From the IMG/VR virus record IMGVR_UViG_3300042507_002412, positions 1 through 43,701 of that record: a stretch of 43,701 nt of DNA, one strand, 5' to 3'. Positions 14,930-23,688 of this stretch are shown piece by piece. The stretch comes from a virus. The translations under genes and the position numbers were made by a program. Every line of letters starts with the position of its first letter. Within the stretch, counting starts at the first letter, position 1. Under the pieces are notes generated by a model. The model was not told where the DNA came from and made no database searches. It saw only the letters and a program-made list of their open reading frames with translations.

Positions 14930-16867
14930 TTATTGTTTAGGAGTTGATTGTACCACAACTTCAGGTAAATCAGAAACCGCTGTGAATGGTTGTGGTGTAT
15001 AATATCTTCTACCAATTGTAGTACCAACCGATTCTATTAATTTTAGTGAAATAGCCACATCTATTATTTGAGGTAGAATATATTTAGATAAATTAGTTGT
15101 TGATGATTTTTCAGCTTTATCTTTTTCTGGTTGGGCTTTACCTTTACCGCCTATGTGAACATTTTCAACATTTACCTTAGATGCAGCGGGGTTACGTTCC
15201 CATTTCATCGTCTCTTTGTTAAATTCCAATGGACTAATTCCAGTTTCCCAAGTGTAACTATCATCAACAGTATAACTTAAACTATCTATTATTGCATATT
15301 TATTTACAAACATACTACCCAATGTAAATTCAATAAAAGGTGGAGTTACATGAGTGTAATTATCCATTTTATCGTTTTCAAAATCCGTTGGAGAATATAC
15401 ATTACTATATTCTTGTGGATAACATAATGAAGTTAAAAAATTTAATTTTTCCCAAGCTGTTACATGTTCTGCTCTATTTAAAGAAAATACTTTAAAATTA
15501 AATGTAACCATTCTTTCAACTTGATTGTATGTGTATAATGGGAATGGGTTACCAATAAATTTAGCAGTATCCCAAGTTGGCGTCATCGTTTCAGTTAATC
15601 CAGTAATAGTTGCTCTAAACCTAACAGTTTGAGCTGGTGTTAATAGTGGTGATTTAAATTTTAAAGTAACAAAATCAGCCTCATCTGCTTTACTAGCCGC
15701 ATCCTTTTCACTTAAGGCTGGTAATAACTGATTTATATAATCCGACCCATTCTTTATTCCATATTTTCTTTGTAATGAATAATCAGAATTATCTGCTATT
15801 TTTGAAAAAGTATCAGTACCATCACCTTTCTCTCCATAATAAGAATACATTTTTGCTATCTCAGCTTCACTTTTTTCTCCAGCTAATAATGCAAGTCTTT
15901 GATTATTTCCAAAAACTCTTTTATTTCGGTCTTTTCCTTTTTTGTCTTTGTATTTTTTTGCATTTTCGGGATTAAGACTTAATGCATTAAAAGGTAATTT
16001 GGCCTCATCTAATTCTATTTGCTCTTCGGTAGATGGATTATTATATAAATTTAATAATGATGATAAATCATGTCTATCTTTTATTTCCGGCGAATCTTTT
16101 TTAAGTAACAGTGAAGAGTACGTGCTATCAGGAGTATATGAAAATGGTCCTGTTTTTATATTAGCGGTGTTAGATAATATAAATCTAGTATTTGCCTCTC
16201 TAAATTGAAGTGCGTTATTTCTTAAAAATAATTTTGTAGTTATATTCTTACCTTCGGTTATTAATTCTCCTATGGTTTGATTAGTTAATAACGATGTTCT
16301 TAAATTTTTTATAGTACCATTAATAATATTTCCTATAAATGGAACTCCCTCACTTTTTTTCTTTAATCCATAAATAAAATTCATAGATTCACCTTTATCA
16401 AAAGCGTTTTGTAAATTCTGGCCTTTATACGTTTCCTTTACCAATAACGATGGATAAATCGGATATGGATATAATCCCACACTATTAACTGCACCTGCCA
16501 CAGAAACTCTCACATCAGCAACTATACCAGCAATACCACCATCTCCGGTATTTCTATTTGCAATCATCAAATCTTTTGCGTAAGTACTTTTTGTTGCAAG
16601 TCTTATAATGTTAGTACCATATAAAAATGGAGAAGATAATAATCTTAATGGTCTTAAACCTGTTAGAGTTTCTTCAATAAAAGTTTCTGAATTTGTTTCC
16701 GAGTTTCTTAATCTAAATTTATTAAAAGTAGAAATTACATTATTATTTATTAAAACACTATTTGTTCTAATTGGCCTTTCTTTACTATTCTTAGGCGCAT
16801 ATGTAACTTCAGCGGTTTGTCCGCTTGATATAGTTTTTGTTTTAAATAAATCTTTTAAAGATGCCAT
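14930..16867 (-). CDS. Baseplate structural protein, 645 aa
   Basis: Starts MASLKDLFKTKTISSG. The first 350 residues are low-similarity and Asn/Lys/Ser-rich. The C-terminal part has a structured block (ITGLTETMTPTWDTAKFIGN, ERMVTFNFKVFSLNRAEHV, then PPFIEFTLGSMFVNKYAIID and LSYTVDDSYTWETGISPLEF). I have seen this block in baseplate or tube-cap proteins encoded next to LysM proteins in myoviruses. It could correspond functionally to the T4 tube-initiator/cap proteins gp48/gp54, but the similarity is too weak to say so. It sits between the tape measure gene (13 nt) and the LysM gene (3 nt), which supports a role where the tail tube meets the baseplate. Confidence 0.65.
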   Translation of the reverse strand: MASLKDLFKTKTISSGQTAEVTYAPKNSKERPIRTNSVLINNNVISTFNKFRLRNSETNSETFIEETLTGLRPLRLLSSPFLYGTNIIRLATKSTYAKDLMIANRNTGDGGIAGIVADVRVSVAGAVNSVGLYPYPIYPSLLVKETYKGQNLQNAFDKGESMNFIYGLKKKSEGVPFIGNIINGTIKNLRTSLLTNQTIGELITEGKNITTKLFLRNNALQFREANTRFILSNTANIKTGPFSYTPDSTYSSLLLKKDSPEIKDRHDLSSLLNLYNNPSTEEQIELDEAKLPFNALSLNPENAKKYKDKKGKDRNKRVFGNNQRLALLAGEKSEAEIAKMYSYYGEKGDGTDTFSKIADNSDYSLQRKYGIKNGSDYINQLLPALSEKDAASKADEADFVTLKFKSPLLTPAQTVRFRATITGLTETMTPTWDTAKFIGNPFPLYTYNQVERMVTFNFKVFSLNRAEHVTAWEKLNFLTSLCYPQEYSNVYSPTDFENDKMDNYTHVTPPFIEFTLGSMFVNKYAIIDSLSYTVDDSYTWETGISPLEFNKETMKWERNPAASKVNVENVHIGGKGKAQPEKDKAEKSSTTNLSKYILPQIIDVAISLKLIESVGTTIGRRYYTPQPFTAVSDLPEVVVQSTPKQ

Positions 16868-16880
16868 TTATATTATATTT

Positions 16881-19295
16881 TTATAATCCTAATGTATTTC
16901 TTGTATTTTTAGATTGAACTGACATTAAACCTGAATTTAATTTCTTACCGTCTATACTTGCGTACGCTTGGATACCTCCTGTTTTCAAATCGTTTCTCAT
17001 TGCTCGTATTTCATTAATAAGAGCAAAGTTTGTTTGTTGTGATGTTTTTTGGTTTGATAAAGAACTTGCATTTTCAGAACCACCTCCGAATAAATTTGTT
17101 CCAGCTACAACTCCATTTTTATTTCCAACAAATGTATCTTCAGAATTTAATCTTACAGTTCCTTTTGGAGTACTTACAACATTTCCTTCTTTATCAATTT
17201 CACCATCATCTATACTAATACCATTTAAAAAAGAACTACCAGCAATAACCAAAGCAGCTCCACCAAATACATTACCACTTAATGCCATCATAGCTCCACC
17301 TGCTATTAACGCAACCGTAGCTATTCCTTTTAATACTTTGAAAAAACCTCTACCAAATTCAGTTGCTCCAAATAAAGATTTAGATACTCCACTTAACACA
17401 TTTCCTATTTTTCCAAATGTAGTTGCAATTCCATTAATAAGCATCGCAAATGGTTCTAAAGCCATTACCATAGCTTGTATAAGTGGAAGTACTGCAGTTC
17501 CAATTACCATACCAATTCCTTTGAATGAATTTATAATTTTTGTTAATTGTCCTTGCATTTCTTGCTCTGTCTTTAATTTACTTATTGCTAATTGTAAATC
17601 TTCTTTACTTGCATTAGTAATATCTAATCCATTTTCTATTGCTTGAAGTGCTAATGCCTTTTCATCATCACCCAAATGCGCTAATTTTTCTCGTTGGTGA
17701 ATTAATTTTTGGATAACCGCAGGTGTACTAGCTACTGTTTTTGCTAATTCTTTTTGTGTCCAAAGGTCTTTATCGGCAAATCTACCACCTCTTTCCATTT
17801 GGTCTAACACCTCATCCAATGCACCCGAATAATCCTTTGTTGCTGCTAATGCTCTTGCTTGAGTTAAATTAAATTGCCCTTGTGCAAATGCATTAGCTTT
17901 TAACTCCTGCTCTATACTACCTTCAAAATCTAAAAGTTGTTCACTAACTCCCATTACTTCTTTTAAAGTAGTACCAAGTCTTCTAGCCTCAATTGCAGTT
18001 TTGGCCATATTATCAAATCCAGTTCCAAAATATTCAGCACTATCTTTGGCTGCCTCTGCTATATCTTTAAATACTTTAGATGGTGCTACTTTTGCCAATT
18101 TTGCAACGTTTGTTACCTGTATTGCATAATTGGTTGCAGTTTGTTCACTCAATCCAGTCATTGCTTGTAATTGAGCAACAAATTCAGTTGCATCTTCGTT
18201 AGCTATTCCAAAATTAGAATTTAATACCGTTAATGCTCTTACTGTATCTTTTGATATATTAGCTATATCACCAAATTCGTTTTTAAGTTCAGTAATTACA
18301 TTATATACATCTTCAGCTTCTACTCCTAAATGAGCCATTTCTTGAGTAACTTCTGCAGCTTTATCTTTAATATCACCCATTTGAGAATTTAAAATTCCCG
18401 TTTCTTGTCTGAATTTCTTCGCTGCTGCAGATAATTCTGTGAATGCCTTTACACCCAATGCAAAGATTGCCGCGATACCAGCCCAAACAAGTACTACAAG
18501 ACTTGATATTTTAAGAAATGTACTAACACCTTCAATTATAGATTTTAAACCATCTGGTATTACATCATACATTTTTTTCTGCTGTTCTTGTATTTCCCCA
18601 ATTCTTTTTTCTTGTGCTAGAAATGCCTTTCGTTGCTCAAACATATCCATAAAGATTTTTTGAGTGTTTTCATCAAAATCTTTTATAGATTCTTTGAATT
18701 TTAATTCTTCTTTTGCAGCCTCACTCATTCCTTTAGTAGTATCTCTAATATCAAGAGTAGATTCTACTTGTGAAAGAAGAGCTTCTCTTTGCTGTTTTAA
18801 AAGTTCTTTTTCACTAAATAATTTTTGTAATTTATCAGCTGCAGCTGCTCTATCATCGTCTGTAAACTTCTTACCATCTTTTTTAACAAGAAGTATTTTT
18901 GTATTAATTTCTCTTATTCTTGCAGATACACTAGCTATAGCACTATAACCTGTGCTTTCATCATTTAATGCTGCTTTAAGTCTTGTTGATAGTTTTGAAA
19001 ATGATTTTAATTCGTTTTCACTATCTTCTAATATTTCTTTTTTAAATTGAGCCTGCTTTTTTAAAGTCTCTGACCTCTTTTGATTTGTAGATAAAAGTTT
19101 TTCAGTTACTTTGAGTTCTTCCTTTAGTGTTTCTAAACTCTTTTTTTCAGCAGCCATTACTTTTTCAAGACGTTTAGCTTCTTTAGCTTTAGATACAGCT
19201 ATCTTTTCATTTTGCGCATTAATTCGTTTTTCAGCTGCTTCAATCTGCTCTAATAGTTTTAGTCTTTGCTCTTCTTGTTGAGGTATAGTGGCCAT
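16881..19295 (-). CDS. Tail tape measure protein
   Basis: An 804-aa protein that sets tail length by spanning the tube lumen during assembly. The N-terminal 240 residues are highly charged, heptad-like coiled coil (AEKRINAQNEKIAVSKAKEA and similar). A hydrophobic segment covers about 255-285 (FLKISSLVVLVWAGIAAIFA). A long Ala/Lys/Glu helical middle follows, then two more hydrophobic stretches at about 592-622 (GMVIGTAVLPLIQAMVMALE) and 652-687. Such membrane-like helices are typical of tape measure proteins. The position after the tube and tail chaperone genes is the conserved tape measure location. Its C-terminus (SGLMSVQSKNTRNTLGL) may be processed, though no cleavage site is evident. Confidence 0.88.
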   Translation of the reverse strand: MATIPQQEEQRLKLLEQIEAAEKRINAQNEKIAVSKAKEAKRLEKVMAAEKKSLETLKEELKVTEKLLSTNQKRSETLKKQAQFKKEILEDSENELKSFSKLSTRLKAALNDESTGYSAIASVSARIREINTKILLVKKDGKKFTDDDRAAAADKLQKLFSEKELLKQQREALLSQVESTLDIRDTTKGMSEAAKEELKFKESIKDFDENTQKIFMDMFEQRKAFLAQEKRIGEIQEQQKKMYDVIPDGLKSIIEGVSTFLKISSLVVLVWAGIAAIFALGVKAFTELSAAAKKFRQETGILNSQMGDIKDKAAEVTQEMAHLGVEAEDVYNVITELKNEFGDIANISKDTVRALTVLNSNFGIANEDATEFVAQLQAMTGLSEQTATNYAIQVTNVAKLAKVAPSKVFKDIAEAAKDSAEYFGTGFDNMAKTAIEARRLGTTLKEVMGVSEQLLDFEGSIEQELKANAFAQGQFNLTQARALAATKDYSGALDEVLDQMERGGRFADKDLWTQKELAKTVASTPAVIQKLIHQREKLAHLGDDEKALALQAIENGLDITNASKEDLQLAISKLKTEQEMQGQLTKIINSFKGIGMVIGTAVLPLIQAMVMALEPFAMLINGIATTFGKIGNVLSGVSKSLFGATEFGRGFFKVLKGIATVALIAGGAMMALSGNVFGGAALVIAGSSFLNGISIDDGEIDKEGNVVSTPKGTVRLNSEDTFVGNKNGVVAGTNLFGGGSENASSLSNQKTSQQTNFALINEIRAMRNDLKTGGIQAYASIDGKKLNSGLMSVQSKNTRNTLGL

Positions 19296-19310
19296 TATTT
19301 AATTCAATTA

Positions 19311-19544
19311 TTATGGTACTAATCCTACACTTTTAAGTGCTTCGTATTCTTTAGGATTTTCCTTTTTCATTTTTTCAAATTTGGGAATAGACTGTCTTGT
19401 TATAGAATCAATCTTATCTCTTAATTTTTGTAGCTCAGGATCATCATCAATCAATTGTTGAATTTGCTTAGGCGGGTCTTTTTTTGAAAACCAACCAAAA
19501 AACTCCGTTAAATTTGATTTTTTTATTTTATACTTCTTTGCCAT
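19311..19544 (-). CDS. Small 77-aa protein between tail chaperone and tape measure
   Basis: Not recognised as a named family. It is basic at the start (MAKKYKIKKSNLTEFFGWFS) and then mostly helical and charged (DPELQKLRDKIDSITRQSIP). It lies 15 nt before the tape measure gene and starts the long operon that runs to 11833. A late motif (19570-19578) lies 26 nt upstream. A role in tape measure or tail assembly is plausible from position alone. Confidence 0.72.
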   Translation of the reverse strand: MAKKYKIKKSNLTEFFGWFSKKDPPKQIQQLIDDDPELQKLRDKIDSITRQSIPKFEKMKKENPKEYEALKSVGLVP

Positions 19545-19569
19545 ATGCGGTTATTTGTAATAATACAAC

Positions 19570-19578
19570 TATAAATAT
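19570..19578 (-). promoter_or_regulatory. Late-type promoter motif for the tape measure/baseplate operon
   Basis: Minus strand ATATTTATA, with the ATAAATAT core 26 nt before the ATG at 19544. It lies just downstream of the terminator at 19588-19622. It would drive about 7.7 kb of tail genes down to 11833. Confidence 0.62.
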
Positions 19579-19587
19579 GATATAAAC

Positions 19588-19622
19588 AAAAAAGTTAGGA
19601 CTATCTATTAATCCTAACTTTT
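19588..19622 (-). terminator. Rho-independent terminator after the tail chaperone frameshift gene
   Basis: A perfect 11-bp stem (AAAAGTTAGGA 19590-19600 with TCCTAACTTTT 19612-19622, + strand), an 11-nt loop and a T-tract on the minus strand. The 5' arm overlaps the last codons of the +1 frame, whose TAG stop (19601-19603) falls in the loop. This supports the view that the reading frame really ends here. Confidence 0.85.
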
Positions 19623-19807
19623 GATTGCTTATTTTGTTGTTCTATAGCTTCGTTTTCCTTTTTCTTAGCATTTACTAATTGTTGGTAGTAAAACATTCTA
19701 AGATAGGTTGGCATTCTATACAAATCCATTATTGTGAACCCATTACCATAGTTTACCATCTCAAAAATTTGAGTATGGAGTTGAATACTATGATTCGGAG
19801 CTAGGCC
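19601..19807 (-). CDS. Frameshift extension of the gp26-like protein (tail assembly chaperone T-like part)
   Basis: A 68-codon frame, +1 relative to the gp26-like gene, that has no good start of its own. It reads GLAPNHSIQLHTQIFEMVNY, then GNGFTIMDLYRMPTYLRMFY YQQ in shorter pieces, and ends KQSKVRINR. This helical pattern with a conserved MP-x-YLR-x-FYY block is like the second part of phage tail chaperone pairs. The frame is closed by TAG at 19817-19819, immediately upstream of a run of seven T (19808-19814), and the zero frame stops at 19788. The only place to enter the frame from upstream is therefore the slippery run. A +1 (or -2) shift after GGG-TTT-TTT gives a 315-aa fusion. The alternative is independent initiation at the ATG at 19759, which would give 52 aa with a weak ribosome site. 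Confidence 0.65.
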   Translation of the reverse strand, partial: GLAPNHSIQLHTQIFEMVNYGNGFTIMDLYRMPTYLRMFYYQQLVNAKKKENEAIEQQNKQSKVRINR

Positions 19808-20549
19808 AAAAAAACCCTACGCCCATTACTATGGGCAGTACCTCCTCTTGTCCGTCTTCATGTGTATATGTGATTCTCATATCCATGTCCGGCTGAATTG
19901 TTTTAATGTAATCTCTAAATGCTCTACTATCTTTTGCTAAAAATCCATTTATAAATTTATTAATAGCTGCTACACTATTATCACCATCTACGGCTTTAAT
20001 TATATGTCTAAATCTAGTAGTAATATCATGTGAAGTATCTTTATTAACCTTTTCTAATGCGGTAATATCTTTATCGATAGCCTTTTCATCACCATGAGTT
20101 AATAATTTAAATGTTAATTTATTTTTACTAGTTGGAGTAATAAATTCAAATTCATTTTTATTTTCAAATTTGGATATATCTACTTTTTTTGTTTCAATTT
20201 TTGATAAATCCACATCAATATTTATAACATCTCCTTTTAGAGAAGAATATGCAGATGCTTGATAAGTAGGCCCATATCCTAATAATCTTGTTGCTAATAT
20301 AATAGCGTTTTTATCTCCAATAAGAATATCATCTATATTAACATTATCAACAATAACCGATTCAAATAACTTATCTAACACAATACCTTTTTTGATAAGG
20401 TTTTGTGAAGAAAGGATATCTTCCTCCTTTGCAGTCATGTGCTTAATTGTTATTTGACCAGATGATAATGGATGGTCTTTTGGATATAATTTACCTTCCG
20501 ATGGTAAACTGATAACTTCCGTTGGAAAATCATATTGTTTTTCGTTCAT
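19788..20549 (-). CDS. gp26-like baseplate/tail assembly protein (T4_baseplate family)
   Basis: A 253-aa protein. The opening YDFPTEVISLPSEGKLYPKD and the following ITIKHMTAKEEDILSSQNLI are characteristic of the T4 gp26-type family (PF12322), whose members start with FPTEVIxLPSxGxLYP. Central KLTFKLLTHGDEKAIDKDI and FRDYIKTIQPDMDMRITYTH complete the pattern. In T4, gp26 belongs to the hub assembly group. Its place between tube and tape measure genes is where other tailed phages keep their tail assembly chaperone pair. The zero frame ends GFFWPSSES only six codons after a T7 run, and an overlapping +1 frame continues (see 19601-19807). A late motif lies 27 nt upstream. Confidence 0.85.
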   Translation of the reverse strand: MNEKQYDFPTEVISLPSEGKLYPKDHPLSSGQITIKHMTAKEEDILSSQNLIKKGIVLDKLFESVIVDNVNIDDILIGDKNAIILATRLLGYGPTYQASAYSSLKGDVINIDVDLSKIETKKVDISKFENKNEFEFITPTSKNKLTFKLLTHGDEKAIDKDITALEKVNKDTSHDITTRFRHIIKAVDGDNSVAAINKFINGFLAKDSRAFRDYIKTIQPDMDMRITYTHEDGQEEVLPIVMGVGFFWPSSES

Positions 20550-20575
20550 AACTTTACTTGTTTTAAGTTTGTATA

Positions 20576-20584
20576 TATAAATAC
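20576..20584 (-). promoter_or_regulatory. Late-type promoter motif before the gp26-like gene
   Basis: Minus strand GTATTTATA, with the ATAAATAC core 27 nt before the ATG at 20549. One base differs from the ATATTTAT consensus. Confidence 0.5.
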
Positions 20585-20610
20585 ATCTTTTTAAAAAAAT
20601 TAGAAAGCAT

Positions 20611-20639
20611 AAAAAAGGGGATATTGTAGTATCCCCTTT
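20611..20639 (-). terminator. Rho-independent terminator after the tail tube gene
   Basis: A perfect 10-bp stem (AAAGGGGATA 20614-20623 with TATCCCCTTT 20630-20639, + strand), a 6-nt loop and a run of T on the minus strand. It starts 19 nt after the tube stop codon. Confidence 0.88.
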
Positions 20640-20657
20640 AATTTTATATGTTTTTGA

Positions 20658-21146
20658 TTAGAATTCTAATACAGCGTAATCATATGCTATTTGCAATTCG
20701 ATTTGTGCTGGGTCATTAGATGTCATATCTAATTCACCAAAGTTTACTTGCAATGGAAATGCTCCATATAAAGTCCAAGTTTCAACTACATCACCAACAG
20801 GTCCTAACATTTCAATTTTGATAGTCTTTTTATAGAATTCAGAATATCCCTTTCTACCAGTGATTGATTCATGTCCTAAACGAACCCACTCCATAACTTG
20901 CTGTGCACCTGATGGTACAATTGGGTCATAAAGTGTAAGTGTGATATCTTGCCACTCACCTTTACCTTGTAACTTTCTTTTCACGTTAATGTGGTCTAAA
21001 GTTACAACTTCAAAGTTGATTTGAGGTCTATTACCTGCCTTTACCAAATATGCATCAATCCCATCTATACTCATTTTAAAACGAGCTTTGGTTTTCGGTT
21101 CCCAGGTTTTGTAGAACATATCGTTGTATTCTAATACTGTTGCCAT
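20658..21146 (-). CDS. 19: Tail tube protein (gp19-like)
   Basis: A 162-aa protein that polymerises as hexameric rings into the inner tail tube. It is marked by KAGNRPQINFEVVTLDHINV, a typical beta-strand block of T4 gp19 (163 aa), and by the C-terminal ELDMTSNDPAQIELQIAYDY. The length agrees almost exactly with T4 gp19. The ATG is preceded by AAAAGGAAAAGAAA, a reasonable ribosome site, and a late motif lies 25 nt upstream. A strong terminator follows, so it forms a single-gene transcription unit, as expected for a very abundant product. The sheath gene is immediately upstream. Confidence 0.94.
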   Translation of the reverse strand: MATVLEYNDMFYKTWEPKTKARFKMSIDGIDAYLVKAGNRPQINFEVVTLDHINVKRKLQGKGEWQDITLTLYDPIVPSGAQQVMEWVRLGHESITGRKGYSEFYKKTIKIEMLGPVGDVVETWTLYGAFPLQVNFGELDMTSNDPAQIELQIAYDYAVLEF

Positions 21147-21170
21147 TTTCTTTTCCTTTTATTTGTATTA

Positions 21171-21178
21171 ATAAATAT
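21171..21178 (-). promoter_or_regulatory. 19: Late-type promoter motif before the tail tube gene
   Basis: Minus strand ATATTTAT, 25 nt before the ATG at 21146, in the 52-nt gap after the sheath gene. Confidence 0.58.
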
Positions 21179-21198
21179 TAATTTTGTTTATTTTCATA

Positions 21199-23547
21199 TT
21201 ATGCTGAGAAAGATGCTCCTGTTGGTAAGATGTTGAAATCAATTACTATGAATTCAGCTGTCTTAGCCGGTTGTAAGAACACTTGTCCTGCTAATATGTT
21301 TCTATCGATTACATCAGGTGTATTGTTTGTTTCATCCATTACTACTTTGAATGCGTACAAACCTTGTCTTTGTTGTATGCTCTCTAAGTAAGGATTAACA
21401 GTGTTCAAGAATCTTTGTCTTGTCTCAGTAGTATTTTGTTCAAATACTAAGAAACGAGATGTAGATGCTATAAACTTCTTCATTGTGATAAGTAATCTTC
21501 TTACGTTGATTCTATCTAATGCTGATGCTCTATCTTGCAATGTTTTTTGTCCGAATGCTACAATACCTTGTCCAGGGAATGCTGCGATTGGATTTACTTT
21601 GTTCTCATATAGAGTATCTCTTTCAGCATGTGTTAATCTATCTAATACTGAAACTGCTCCAGTAATACCACCTCTATTCAAACCAGCAGGTGCGAACCAT
21701 TCAGCTGCTAATCTATCGTTTGCAGCGAATACAGCCGGCATCAATACTGATGGTGGTACAGTTATTAATTTATTTGTGTTAGTATCAATTGTTTTAACCC
21801 AAGGATAGTAAGTTGCTGCGTAGTTTGTATCAACCGCGTTAGCTGCTTCAGTTACACCTGTTATAGTTGCGTTATAATCAACAAAATCAGCTATATAAAA
21901 ACAATCTTGTCTATCTTCACAAATATCAATACCTTTAGTAACAATAGATGGATGTAAACTTCTTACAATACCAGGAGTTACTAACATATTAATATCATAC
22001 TCATCAGGATTTGAAATTGCGTTTAATGCTTTATTGTAAGCTACCGAACCAGATGTTGCTGATGTTGAACAATTGAATCCCTGAGTGTTACCCGGACCCC
22101 AATCTGCATCTCCAGGTTTTGCTACAGTTAATGTTGGGTTTAAACCATCAAATCCATATTGGAAACCTAATACAAATTGTCTCTTAACCATATCAGTTGC
22201 TGATGAACCTGTAATTTGATATGTTAATCCTATACCACTTATATTACCATCAAATCCAAAATCAAGATTTGAACCAGTTTGTGCTCCAACAGGAATTGGT
22301 TTTAAGAACTGAGCGTTATCACCAGATATACCTTCACTTTCAAAATCCATACCAGCATAATATACTGGAGATGATGAAGTGTTACCTGCTGAGTTTGTTT
22401 GATAAACTACAGATGGTAATCTTAATGCTTGTGCATTATTAGTTGCTTCAATTGGGTTTGTATAAGCCCCATGTCCAAATGGTGCTGCTGATATTGGGTA
22501 TGAACCAGGTCCAGCCAAATCAGTAGTATTTTGAACTTCAACTCTTATATATTTTGATTGATTTGAATAATTACCAAATTCAGTAATTTTTCCAGTATCA
22601 CCAATTGTAAAATATCTATCACCTATTCTTCTAGCAATATAATTTGCTGAATTAGGGTCTAAGTTTACATTTTGGAATGATTCCAAAACAGTCTTTCTTT
22701 TATCCGTATCACTATATGAACGAATCGTTACAGTAAATGTAGAATAATCAGTAGAAGCATCTTCACCAGCTGCTTTTACATTTGAAATACCAACTTTAAA
22801 TTTAGTATTGTATCCTGTACCATGTCCTTTGGTTACGAACTTAAATAGATTATATCTTGTACCATCTACTAATTGAGATTTAACCACTGGAGTTTCAGCT
22901 GCTGATGCATCAAATGCAAAGTCCTGAGTTGGTAATGTTTCAACGCTCATTATAGTACCGTTAGATGGATTACTAAATGATGATGATGCAAAATACTCAA
23001 AGTATGTATATGCATATGCGGTTTTACTACCAAAAGTAGATTCACCAAATACATCAGAAATATCGTTTGTATTTTTTGGTAATATAGATGATGATATCCA
23101 ACCAAATGAAGATGATAATAAGAATGAACCAGAGTTAGCTGCTGTATTATTACTAGCAATAACTGCAGATGGGAAACCTACTTTCTCATCACCAGTTTTA
23201 GTTGAATGTAATGTTGCAACTAATCTAGCTGCACCAGCTCCGTTGGATGCAAATATACCCAATGGTTCAATTTGTTGATATCCACCGATTCCACCAACCC
23301 TTACGATTGTTGCTGTACCAGCTTCTCTTAAATAGTTTTGTACTGCATATTCAGTATAATAAGTTCCATCAGGTTTTCCGAACATTTCTTCAAACTCTGA
23401 TTGACTTCTCACAATTGTTGGTACAAAAACAGGCCCTTCTTTGAAAGGTCCTATAAATGCTGCTCCAATTTCACCTACTCCTTGCGCTAAGAAGGATAGG
23501 TCATTTTCTCTTGTGAATACGCCGGGTGATACGATTCTTTCTGCCAT
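21199..23547 (-). CDS. 18: Contractile tail sheath protein (gp18-like)
   Basis: A 782-aa protein that forms the contractile outer sheath. It starts MAERIVSPGVFTRENDLSFL, continues with GEIGAAFIGPFKEGPVFVPT, and has the conserved C-terminal subtilisin-fold end (VNPYLESIQQRQGLYAFKVV, then AGQVFLQPAKTAEFIVIDFN). It is longer than T4 gp18 (659 aa); the extra length lies in the variable middle (about 130-450), which faces outward in known sheaths. A ribosome site GGAG lies before the ATG. A late motif sits 60 nt upstream, giving an unusually long leader that contains one arm of a 14-nt inverted repeat. Confidence 0.95.
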   Translation of the reverse strand: MAERIVSPGVFTRENDLSFLAQGVGEIGAAFIGPFKEGPVFVPTIVRSQSEFEEMFGKPDGTYYTEYAVQNYLREAGTATIVRVGGIGGYQQIEPLGIFASNGAGAARLVATLHSTKTGDEKVGFPSAVIASNNTAANSGSFLLSSSFGWISSSILPKNTNDISDVFGESTFGSKTAYAYTYFEYFASSSFSNPSNGTIMSVETLPTQDFAFDASAAETPVVKSQLVDGTRYNLFKFVTKGHGTGYNTKFKVGISNVKAAGEDASTDYSTFTVTIRSYSDTDKRKTVLESFQNVNLDPNSANYIARRIGDRYFTIGDTGKITEFGNYSNQSKYIRVEVQNTTDLAGPGSYPISAAPFGHGAYTNPIEATNNAQALRLPSVVYQTNSAGNTSSSPVYYAGMDFESEGISGDNAQFLKPIPVGAQTGSNLDFGFDGNISGIGLTYQITGSSATDMVKRQFVLGFQYGFDGLNPTLTVAKPGDADWGPGNTQGFNCSTSATSGSVAYNKALNAISNPDEYDINMLVTPGIVRSLHPSIVTKGIDICEDRQDCFYIADFVDYNATITGVTEAANAVDTNYAATYYPWVKTIDTNTNKLITVPPSVLMPAVFAANDRLAAEWFAPAGLNRGGITGAVSVLDRLTHAERDTLYENKVNPIAAFPGQGIVAFGQKTLQDRASALDRINVRRLLITMKKFIASTSRFLVFEQNTTETRQRFLNTVNPYLESIQQRQGLYAFKVVMDETNNTPDVIDRNILAGQVFLQPAKTAEFIVIDFNILPTGASFSA

Positions 23548-23560
23548 TTTATTTCTCCGA

Positions 23561-23638
23561 TTTGTGTTTTGAATGTATATTTGTAAATAGTTACATTAAT
23601 ACTCATATAAATATAAAGAAAATGTTCAAAACACAAAT
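23561..23638. repeat. 14-nt inverted repeat flanking the sheath promoter
   Basis: ATTTGTGTTTTGAA (23561-23574) is the exact reverse complement of TTCAAAACACAAAT (23625-23638). The late motif of the sheath gene lies between the arms. The distal arm also takes part in a second hairpin (23621-23666), so the two foldings exclude each other. Confidence 0.7.
23606..23617 (-). promoter_or_regulatory. 18: Late-type promoter motif before the sheath gene
   Basis: Minus strand TTTATATTTATA, 58 nt before the ATG at 23547. It predicts a leader of about 45-50 nt, longer than for most late genes here. Confidence 0.62.
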
Positions 23639-23666
23639 TTGTTTATAAATCTGCATTTTGAACATT
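23621..23666 (-). terminator. Possible terminator after the 131-aa gene
   Basis: A perfect 11-bp stem AATGTTCAAAA/TTTTGAACATT with a 24-nt loop. On the minus strand TTCTTT follows. The long AT-rich loop makes it weaker than the other terminators in the window. Confidence 0.45.
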
Positions 23667-23688
23667 GTATATAAAATCGCTTGTACTA

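Noticed and set aside
19810-19830. A -1 frameshift at the T7 run of the gp26-like gene
   Set aside because: The -1 frame meets TAG two codons after the run; only the +1/-2 frame stays open.
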